Shown: positions 57,707-64,000 of the stretch, piece after piece
Numbering within the stretch: the stretch's first letter is position 1
Layout of the letters: each line of letters opens with the position of its first letter
Origin: CAXXOK01 sp963664595
Lineage (GTDB): Bacteria > Bacillota > Clostridia > Christensenellales > Aristaeellaceae
Assembly: GCA_963664595.2 (NCBI GenBank)
Contig: CAXXOK010000003.1
Location: 124,001-188,000 of the forward strand
DNA length: 64,000 bases
Reading direction: 5' to 3'
Translations under genes and position numbers: made by a program
Notes under the pieces: generated by a model
What the model was told of the DNA's origin: nothing
Databases searched by the model: none
Seen by the model: the letters and a program-made list of their open reading frames with translations, nothing else

Positions 57707-58385
57707 ATGAACCAAACGGCCTTTGCGCAAATCGAAGCCTATATGAAGGACTGCATGAATGACAGCGCCCACGACCGGGAGCATGTGTACCGGGTGCTGT
57801 ACTTTGCCATGGATATTGCGAAAACCGAAGGCGGCGTCACCCGCGATGTGCTGATCGCGGCCTGCCTGATGCACGATACCGGCAGGGCGGAACAGCTGCA
57901 AAACCCGCAGCTGCGGCACGAGCAGGTGGGAAGCCGCAAAGCCCTCCGCTTTCTGCTCGCCATGGGCTGGCCGGAGGCGGATGCCGCGCATGTGGCGGAT
58001 TGCATTGCAACCCACCGTTTCCGCAGCGATAACCCGCCGCGAAGCCTGGAAGCTAAAATTCTGTTCGATGCCGACAAGCTGGACGCGGTCGGCGCGATGG
58101 GTATCGCGCGCACCTTGCAGTACAAGGGTACCGTATCCCAGCCCCTCTACACGCTGGATGCGCAGGGCCGTGTATCCGACGGGGACGGGGACGCGCAGCC
58201 GTCATTTTTTCAGGAGTACAAATACAAGCTGGAAAAGCTGTACGGCAGGTTTTACACACAGCGGGGGGCGGAACTGGCAGGCGGGCAGCGGCAGGCGGCG
58301 GCCGCGTTTTTTCGACAGCCTGCTTTCGCAGGTGCGTGCCTGCTATGAGAATGGCAAAGAGACACTTGCCGAGTGGGTGGAGTAG
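57707..58385 (+). pseudogene. HD-domain hydrolase, frameshifted near its 3' end
   Basis: The first ~200 codons are intact and carry the HD metal site: DREHVYRVLYFAMDIA, LIAACLMHDTGRAEQ and ADCIATHRFRSD, as in small YedJ/RelA-like HD phosphohydrolases. The frame then ends early with FFRQPAFAGACLL at 58348. Dropping one T from the run TTTTTT at 58307-58312 restores FFDSLLSQVRACYENGKE and a natural stop at 58385. The catalytic residues are before the break, so activity may be kept if the shift is real. An error in a homopolymer is equally likely. Confidence 0.8.
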
Positions 58386-58539
58386 GCGGAGAAACCCGGT
58401 TCCGGATCGCCGCGGCGCAGGCACGGCGGGGCCGGGGTTAGCGGCCGTGCGCGTCCGCTGTGGCTGAAAGACAGACATAGTCGTAAAAATTGTTCATAAA
58501 ATTATACAAATAGTTGTAGATAATTTTCAGGAAATTGGC

Positions 58540-58545
58540 TATAAT
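58540..58545 (+). promoter_or_regulatory. -10 element before the small membrane protein
   Basis: A perfect TATAAT in an AT-rich stretch 41 bases upstream of the start codon; the -35 is not obvious. Confidence 0.45.
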
Positions 58546-58585
58546 GGGTGCATAGATGCTGACCGTACCAAGGAGAGGGATCGAT

Positions 58586-58888
58586 ATGCAAAACCGCCCC
58601 CAACGGCCAAAGCACCAACGGGTATTACAGGGGATTCAAAATGTACTGGTTATTGTCACCGCGCTGCTGATCGTTCTGGTGATTCTTCTGGAGCTGTTTG
58701 CCTCCCACGCGTATCTGTTCTGTTTTGCCGCGTATCTGCTGGGTGCGCTGGCCTACGGCGCGGAGATCGTGATCATCATCCTGCGGGCCAGGGAACACAT
58801 GGTACACAAGGCCGATCTTGTGATGCCGGTGATCTTTGGCCTTTTGTATGTCTGCCTGGCGCTCAAATATCTGGCGGGCCGCAGCTGA
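58586..58888 (+). CDS. small membrane protein of unknown function
   Basis: A 100-residue protein with a basic N-terminus and three hydrophobic segments (NVLVIVTALLIVLVILLELF, AYLFCFAAYLLGALAYGAEIVIIIL, LVMPVIFGLLYVCLALKYL). No family was recognised. ATG 58586 is used because AAGGAGAGGG lies eight bases upstream. Confidence 0.65.
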   Translation: MQNRPQRPKHQRVLQGIQNVLVIVTALLIVLVILLELFASHAYLFCFAAYLLGALAYGAEIVIIILRAREHMVHKADLVMPVIFGLLYVCLALKYLAGRS

Positions 58889-59030
58889 CCCGCGGCGGGG
58901 AAGGGTGGCGGATGCCGCATACCGAAAAACCCTGCAAGGCCGATATGCCCCACTGGGGGCTGAGGATAACAGGCTCTGCCGCAGCCGCGGGTAAAGGGCT
59001 TTTTTCTGAACGGAAAAGTGTTGTCTACAT

Positions 59031-59059
59031 TTGATACTTTCAGCCTTCTGTGATACAAT
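59031..59059 (+). promoter_or_regulatory. sigma-A promoter of the YARHG protein gene
   Basis: TTGATA and TACAAT are spaced by 17 bases, about 67 bases before the start codon. Confidence 0.85.
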
Positions 59060-59126
59060 CGCTTCAGAAGCAATTCCGCAGGACAATAAAAAATCTACCG
59101 GCACGAATCACAGAGGAGAACAGACA

Positions 59127-60011
59127 ATGATCAAAAAAATCTTCGTTGTTTTCATGGCCCTCGTAATGCTGGCGGTTCCCTCGCTTGCCATGGCCCGCGA
59201 GTATATCATCCCGGACAGCGATACGCGGCAGCTGACCGAAAGCGAGCTGTGGGGATGGAGCTACGAATCGCTGGGCTTTATCCTTAACGAAATCTTTGCC
59301 CGCCACGGCTATGTGTTCAACACGGGCGGGAAGTATGAAGACTATTTTACCCAGTTATCGTGGTATCAGGCAAACGCCAATCCGGATAACCAGACGATGG
59401 TGTACAACAAGCTGAGCGCGATGGAGTGGTACAACGAGTCGCTGGTGAAGGATGTCCGCAAGGCGATGTCGGATTCCAAAAACTACAACACCAGCGGGAA
59501 AAACTATCTGGATTACATTACGTTCGGCAGCGGATCAAACAGCGGGTACGGTGCGGTATCGATCGATTTCGCCGCCATGAGCTTCAAAAAAGACCAGAGC
59601 TTCAAGGTATATTCTGCGCCCAGCAGCGCATCCTGGCGGGGGGCCAACGGCAAGGCGAGCGTGAGCACCAACGGCCCCGTGTATGTGGCCGGGTGGGAAA
59701 ACGGCTGGCTGCTGGTGATGTACGACACCAATTCCGGCGCGGTGCGCGTGGGCTATGTGTACGGCAGCAACATCAATGGCACCATTCACGCGCCGAACCT
59801 GAGCTTTGCGTACACCGCCGTTACCTGCACCCAGAACACCAGCCTGACCGATGACCCGGTCACCTACAGCTCCGCCATCGCCTCGCTGGGCGCGGGAACG
59901 CAGGTCACCTACCTCGCTTCGTATTACGAGGGCATCAGCTGGGCATATATCGAAACAAGCGTCAATGGCCAGACCGTGCGCGGGTTTATCCCGGAAAGCG
60001 CGATACGGTAG
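59127..60011 (+). CDS. secreted YARHG-domain protein with SH3-like modules
   Basis: A 294-residue protein with a signal peptide (IFVVFMALVMLAVPSLAMA). The YARHG domain follows (LGFILNEIFARHGYVFNTGGKYEDYFTQLSWY). The C-terminal half contains beta-rich segments with the rhythm of bacterial SH3 repeats (KVYSAPSSASWRGANGK.., WLLVMYDTNSGAVRVGYV, VTYLASYYEGISWAYIE), possibly wall-binding. The YARHG domain is an extracellular module of unknown function. GAGGAGAA precedes ATG 59127. It is transcribed alone between a strong promoter and a terminator. Confidence 0.85.
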   Translation: MIKKIFVVFMALVMLAVPSLAMAREYIIPDSDTRQLTESELWGWSYESLGFILNEIFARHGYVFNTGGKYEDYFTQLSWYQANANPDNQTMVYNKLSAMEWYNESLVKDVRKAMSDSKNYNTSGKNYLDYITFGSGSNSGYGAVSIDFAAMSFKKDQSFKVYSAPSSASWRGANGKASVSTNGPVYVAGWENGWLLVMYDTNSGAVRVGYVYGSNINGTIHAPNLSFAYTAVTCTQNTSLTDDPVTYSSAIASLGAGTQVTYLASYYEGISWAYIETSVNGQTVRGFIPESAIR

Positions 60012-60122
60012 GGCCTGCAGGCGGGCCGCCCCAGAAACCGCATGGCTCACAGGGCCGGAACCCTAGTCCTTGGATACTATGATAATGATCCCCGAAAACG
60101 CCGGGGTAATGCCGGGCATAGA

Positions 60123-60164
60123 AGAACCGTGCCGGAGACGCTTCCCGGCCCGGTTCTTTTTTTG
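60123..60164 (+). terminator. terminator of the YARHG gene
   Basis: AGAACCG pairs with CGGTTCT, with inner GCCGG/CCGGC, then seven T. The T-run also forms the start of the next promoter. Confidence 0.8.
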
Positions 60165-60190
60165 ACAGCCTGCGAAGGCCGTATTACAAT
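60162..60190 (+). promoter_or_regulatory. consensus sigma-A promoter overlapping the upstream terminator
   Basis: A perfect TTGACA lies 17 bases before TACAAT. Its first bases fall in the T-tract of the terminator. The coding start is about 120 bases downstream. Confidence 0.85.
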
Positions 60191-60313
60191 AGAAGCACAA
60201 AGAATGCGCAAGCACAGATAAAACGCAGCCGGAAACAGAATACGCACTCCGGATAGCATCCGCCGAACCGGAACGGCATCCCGGCCTTCCCCCAGGCCAC
60301 AGGAGATGATATC

Positions 60314-61312
60314 ATGCGGCGATTCACTCAACCACAAATTCATCGAACCCTGAAAATCCTGACCGGGCTTTTGCTGCTGGCCGCGCTTGTGTGCGCGGGC
60401 TGCCCATCGTCCGCTGCGGATGCCGCGCCGGACGGGCAGGGCCTGCTGCACTTCACGGTGATGGTGCACCTGGAGGGCTGGGACGACGATACCAGGCAGG
60501 CCGCCTTTGAAAAGCACGCGGCGCTGGTACGCCAGTACGCGGACCTGTTTGAGCAATACGGCGCGTGCCTGACGCTGGAAAGCAAGGAGTTTACGGCCGG
60601 GTGCATCGCCTGGGGTGACAACGTGCTCAAGGAGATGGAGGAGCGCGGCCACGGCATCGGCGTGCATGCCGATATCGGGGGCAGCCGCAAAACCACCCAG
60701 AGGCAGCTCACCAGCGGTATTCGAGAGATGAAGCAGGAGCTGGAGTCCCTCGGCGTCACGGTGCGCCACGTATCCGGCGTGTGCTCGGATAAGGACTGGG
60801 TGCGCGCCTGTATCGACGCGGGCTACGAGGCCGTTACCGGAACCGTGAGCTATGCCCTGTGGTCGCTGGATGAAAAAAACCGCCCCGAGGGCTTTGAGCC
60901 CTATAAAAATCCCGCGGCGGGCCACGCGCCCTATCCGTGGAACATCGCGGGCACGGTCATCCCCTGGCGCACCAGCGACGGCGCCAACTGGATTGTGAAC
61001 GATCCGGCGGGCGAGCTGATCCTCATCCCCTCCGGCATCAGCCTGCCCTTTGCCTATGAGGATGCCACCGGAGCCGAGAAAGCCGACCTGAACACCGCCG
61101 ATCTGGAAGTGTGGCGGGAAACGCTGGACGAAGCGCTGACCTACACCGACAGCCGTGCGGTGAACACCTATTACGCCTCCTGGTCGCTGGGCAGCGGCGT
61201 AAACCTGAACGCGCTGGAGGCGTGGCTGCAGCTGATTGACGAGTATGTGCAGGACGGCCGCGTTGTGTGGACGACGGTGCCGGAGATGATTGATTTGGTG
61301 GAGGGGGAGTGA
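60314..61312 (+). CDS. lipoprotein with a polysaccharide-deacetylase-like domain
   Basis: A 332-residue protein with an N-terminal hydrophobic signal ending in a possible lipobox (LAALVCAGC). The body resembles a NodB/polysaccharide-deacetylase-type barrel (LHFTVMVHLEGWDDD, MEERGHGIGVHADIGG, LGVTVRHVSGVCSDKDWVRACIDAGYEAVTG, TWT-like end VVWTTVPEMIDLV), but the classical DD and HxxxH metal motifs are not clear. It may bind rather than deacetylate glycans. The start ATG at 60314 follows CAGGAGATG, and the promoter is 120 bases upstream. Confidence 0.55.
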   Translation: MRRFTQPQIHRTLKILTGLLLLAALVCAGCPSSAADAAPDGQGLLHFTVMVHLEGWDDDTRQAAFEKHAALVRQYADLFEQYGACLTLESKEFTAGCIAWGDNVLKEMEERGHGIGVHADIGGSRKTTQRQLTSGIREMKQELESLGVTVRHVSGVCSDKDWVRACIDAGYEAVTGTVSYALWSLDEKNRPEGFEPYKNPAAGHAPYPWNIAGTVIPWRTSDGANWIVNDPAGELILIPSGISLPFAYEDATGAEKADLNTADLEVWRETLDEALTYTDSRAVNTYYASWSLGSGVNLNALEAWLQLIDEYVQDGRVVWTTVPEMIDLVEGE

Positions 61313-61366
61313 GGGGGAGATGAATATTTGCTATTTATTATAAATCGGCAGTATTTGTATTTGTTT

Positions 61367-61395
61367 TTGAATAATCTGAACTTTTAGTGTAGAAT
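61367..61395 (+). promoter_or_regulatory. sigma-A promoter of the TPR protein gene
   Basis: TTGAAT and TAGAAT are spaced by 17 bases, about 86 bases before the start codon, in a locally AT-rich stretch. Confidence 0.7.
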
Positions 61396-61481
61396 AATAC
61401 AAACGAAATTGTTCAATTTGTTGTTCATATTACTGTTTTACCACACTGTTTATAAACAAAGTATAGGAAAGTTGGATATCT

Positions 61482-64000
61482 ATGGGAGAAGTTCAGCAAG
61501 ACTCTTTGCCTGCGGAAGAACCGAAGAAAGAGCAAAAAGACAATGCCCCTGCGCCTGAAGGGAAACCGCGGGAAGGGATAAAGCATCCAAACAGCAATTG
61601 GATGTATTATACCCACAAATTTTCCAGTATCGTGTTTGGCGTATTACTAGTTGTAGTTGTTGCCATAACGCTCTTTTTTGGACAGCGCGATTTTAAAAAA
61701 CTTTCCCGTCAGGTATCACAGCTTACGGTGCGGGTAGAAGAGATGGAAACCCAATCGCAGACAACGGCGGAGGAGGATATAAGCGCGGATGGAGAGCAGG
61801 CGGTACAGCCTGTAACGCCAGTGCCGACGTTGGCAGCAACTGAACTTTCCTCTGTACAGGCGGCCGCGGAATATTTAAATTTACAATACGAGAATTTTGT
61901 GGAGCAAATCAACTTTCTCTTTGTGATTATCACTATTGCGGTAGGTATCGTTACGTTGGTCGTGCCGATTCTCAATTATGCCTTTGTGCAGAAGGATCAC
62001 ATTGAGCGGGCGGAAAAACTGTCGGATTGTATGAGTGCGCAAGTGAAAGAGATGAACGAGGCATTTAATGAGCAGAAACGAAAGTATGAAAAGAATGAGC
62101 ATGAATTTTCTGCGCTGAATAAGAAAATTAAGAAAACAAGAGACCAGGCGAATGAGAAGCTTGAAGAAATGGGGAAGGCTTTAGAAACTCAAGAGAAGCA
62201 ATATCAAGAAAGTATGCAGGAATTTGAACAGCTCAATCAACAAATGAAAGAACTTGAGGAGGTCTTCAAGGAACGGTTTGCAAAGCTGGAAGAACAAAAT
62301 GAAGCGGTTAATACAGCGATTTTGGAACCAGATGATAAACGATCAGATAGAATCCCCTCAGTCAGCGATCAACCGGCGGATCGGGTACAAGCAATGTATA
62401 AAGAAGCTTTGGTTAATATACGGAAGAAAGCTTATTCACAAGCAATTAAGCTTTTAACCGAAGTAATTAAACTGGATCCGCAAAACGCAAAATACTTCGA
62501 TATGCGAAGTTATATCTTCCACGAGATAAAGCGGTATGCGGAAGCGCTGGAGGATGCAACCAAGGCGATCGAACTGGAACCGGAGAATGCGAAATACTAT
62601 GACTCACGCGGTGTAACCCTGCATGAAATGAAACGGTATGCGGAAGCGCTGGAGGATGCAACCAAGGCGATCGAACTGGAACCGGAGAATGCGAAATACT
62701 ATCACTCACGCGGTGTAACCCTGCATGAAATGAAACAGTGTGCGGAAGCGCTGGAGGATAAAACCAAGGCGATCGAACTGGAACCGGAGAATGCGATATA
62801 CTATCGCTCACGCAGTGTAACCCTGCATGAAATGAAACGGTACGCGGAAGCGCTGGAGGATACAACCAAGTCGATCGAACTGGAACCGGAGAATGCGGAA
62901 TACTATGCTTCACGCGGCGTAACCCTGCATGAAATGAAACGGTATGCGGAAGCGCTGGAGGATAAAACCAAGGCGATCGAACTGGAACCGGAGAATGCGG
63001 AATACTATGCTTCACGCGGCGTAACCCTGCATGAAATGAAACGGTATGCGGAAGCGCTGGAGGATAAAACCAAGGCGATCGAACTGGAACCGGAGAATGC
63101 GGAATACTATGCTTCACGCGGCGTAACCCTGCATGAAATGAAACGGTATGCGGAAGCGCTGGAGGATAAAACCAAGGCGATCGAACTGGAACCGGAGAAT
63201 GCGGAATACTATCGTTCACGCGGTGTAACCCTGCATGAAATGAAACGGTATGCGGAAGCGCTGGAGGATAAAACCAAGGCGATCGAACTGGAACCGGAGA
63301 ATGCGGAATACTATCGTTCACGCGGTGTAACCTTGCATGCAATGAAACGGTATGCGGAAGCGCTGGAGGATAAAACCAAGGCGATCGAACTGGAACCGGA
63401 GAATGCGGAATACTATGCTTCACGCGGCGTAACCCTGCATGAAAGGAAACGGTATACGGAAGCGCTGGAGGATAAAACCAAGGCGATCGAACTGGAACCG
63501 GAGAATGCGGAATACTATCGTTCACGCGGTGTAACCCTGCATGCAATGAAACGGTATCCGGAAGCGCTGAAGGATAAAACCAAGGCGATCGAACTGGAAC
63601 CGGAGAATGCGGAATACTATGCTTCACGCGGCGCAACCCTGCTTGAAATGAAACGGTATGCGGAAGCGCTGGAGGATACAACCGAGGCGATCGAACTGGA
63701 ACCGGAGAATGCGGAATACTATGCTTCACGCGGCGTAACCCTGCATGAAATGAAACGGTATGCGGAAGCGCTGGAGGATAAAACCAAGGCGATCGAACTG
63801 GAACCGGAGAATGCGGAATACTATCGTTCACGCGGTGTAACCCTGCATGAAATGAAACGGTATGCGGAAGCGCTGGAGGATAAAACCAAGGCGATCGAAC
63901 TGGAACCGGAGAATGCGGAATACTATCGTTCACGCGGCGTAACCCTGCATGAAATGAAACGGTATGCGGAAGCGCTGGAGGATAAAACCAAGGCGATCGA
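61482..64000 (+). CDS. membrane-anchored TPR repeat protein (3' end outside window)
   Basis: The frame from ATG 61482 stays open to the window edge (at least 839 residues). Residues 1-45 are polar; a first membrane segment is at ~48-66 (SSIVFGVLLVVVVAITLFF), a second at ~145-164 (FLFVIITIAVGIVTLVVPIL). Between and after them are charged coiled-coil regions (~175-290). From ~306 on the protein is tetratricopeptide repeats: one divergent unit (YSQAIKLLTEVIKLDPQNAKY) then at least 15 almost identical 34-residue units (YAEALEDKTKAIELEPENAEYY..). TPRs bind proteins; the anchor suggests a membrane assembly platform. The ribosome site (AGGAAAG) is rather far from the start. Confidence 0.85.
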   Translation, partial: MGEVQQDSLPAEEPKKEQKDNAPAPEGKPREGIKHPNSNWMYYTHKFSSIVFGVLLVVVVAITLFFGQRDFKKLSRQVSQLTVRVEEMETQSQTTAEEDISADGEQAVQPVTPVPTLAATELSSVQAAAEYLNLQYENFVEQINFLFVIITIAVGIVTLVVPILNYAFVQKDHIERAEKLSDCMSAQVKEMNEAFNEQKRKYEKNEHEFSALNKKIKKTRDQANEKLEEMGKALETQEKQYQESMQEFEQLNQQMKELEEVFKERFAKLEEQNEAVNTAILEPDDKRSDRIPSVSDQPADRVQAMYKEALVNIRKKAYSQAIKLLTEVIKLDPQNAKYFDMRSYIFHEIKRYAEALEDATKAIELEPENAKYYDSRGVTLHEMKRYAEALEDATKAIELEPENAKYYHSRGVTLHEMKQCAEALEDKTKAIELEPENAIYYRSRSVTLHEMKRYAEALEDTTKSIELEPENAEYYASRGVTLHEMKRYAEALEDKTKAIELEPENAEYYASRGVTLHEMKRYAEALEDKTKAIELEPENAEYYASRGVTLHEMKRYAEALEDKTKAIELEPENAEYYRSRGVTLHEMKRYAEALEDKTKAIELEPENAEYYRSRGVTLHAMKRYAEALEDKTKAIELEPENAEYYASRGVTLHERKRYTEALEDKTKAIELEPENAEYYRSRGVTLHAMKRYPEALKDKTKAIELEPENAEYYASRGATLLEMKRYAEALEDTTEAIELEPENAEYYASRGVTLHEMKRYAEALEDKTKAIELEPENAEYYRSRGVTLHEMKRYAEALEDKTKAIELEPENAEYYRSRGVTLHEMKRYAEALEDKTKAI
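62433..64000 (+). repeat. tandem 102-base repeats encoding TPR units
   Basis: Units begin at 62433 and recur exactly every 102 bases (62535, 62637, 62739 ... 63861, 63963) and continue past the window. After the first, units are nearly identical at the base level; differences are confined to a few positions (for example YYAS versus YYRS, ALEDK versus ALEDT). The period has no indel, so the reading frame is kept throughout. Confidence 0.95.

Noticed and set aside
58309..58323. TTTTTCGACAGCCTG as a further copy of a motif also seen at 11815-11829 and 60160-60171
   Set aside because: At 58309 it encodes FDSLL of the HD hydrolase and at 60160 it is a promoter -35; the similarity is probably coincidental.
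62467..63933. 488-codon open frame on the minus strand with repeated HSPVPVRSPW units
   Set aside because: It is the antisense shadow of the tandem TPR repeats; periodic DNA keeps any stop-free frame open. The plus strand has promoter, start, membrane segments and real TPR units.
62433..64000. CRISPR-like array of regular repeats
   Set aside because: Units are contiguous 102-base coding repeats without unique spacers, and there are no cas genes.

Overview
The window is chromosomal DNA from a Gram-positive, Clostridia-type bacterium of fairly high GC. The evidence is an IreB-YqgF-DUF1292 cluster, a yggS-sepF-yggT-divIVA division cluster that runs into a T-box-controlled ileS, an Lrp-aminotransferase pair, consensus sigma-A promoters with 17-base spacers, and a complete rrn operon ending in a tRNA. 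The 16S sequence looks clostridial, possibly near Christensenellales, but I could not place it further. Much of the core has the gene order of an ordinary vegetative chromosome.

Layout. 1-2.8 kb: the end of a sugar-kinase gene and a decayed beta-helix surface-protein gene. 2.9-4.7 kb: an FMN glutamate-synthase-like gene and tRNA-Glu (minus strand). 4.8-9.6 kb: ireB, yqgF, DUF1292, fhs, an Lrp regulator and an aminotransferase. 9.6-13.4 kb: a CapA-type protein, an acetyltransferase, a structured dispersed repeat and a DUF6323/DUF6179 pair. 13.4-19.9 kb: aspartokinase, two membrane proteins, a sigma factor with a degenerate anti-sigma partner, and an HlyD-like adaptor. 20-29 kb: division genes, T-box and ileS, then RNA-modification genes (SAM methyltransferase, RluA, Tgt). 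29-33.2 kb: an Eis-like acetyltransferase, an inactive M1 peptidase relative, a GT2-GtrA glycosyltransferase and DUF896. 33.2-39.1 kb: rrn operon 16S-tRNA-Ala-tRNA-Ile-23S-5S-tRNA-Asn.

39.1-46.1 kb is an accessory island directly behind the rrn operon. Two truncated transposase genes bracket an AT-rich 879-residue NACHT-pentapeptide STAND NTPase, which is the best candidate here for a little-described (probably defensive) system. A PAS/GGDEF-like/HD-GYP sensor follows. 46.6-50.4 kb holds two large convergent polytopic membrane proteins of glycosyltransferase-C-like appearance. 50.8-64 kb: a nuclease-helicase fusion of the Rad3 family, an FAH-family hydrolase, a MATE transporter fused to a degenerate RsbW-like ATPase domain next to a free-standing intact one, a second copy of the dispersed repeat, a frameshifted HD hydrolase, secreted or envelope proteins, and the start of a membrane-anchored TPR protein built from nearly identical 102-base repeats that runs off the window.

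Several genes (sepF, the HD hydrolase, perhaps the HlyD-like gene) carry single-base shifts; the sepF and HD ones lie at homopolymers. They may be sequencing errors or real lesions. All functional calls were made by reading the sequence; no database search was run.
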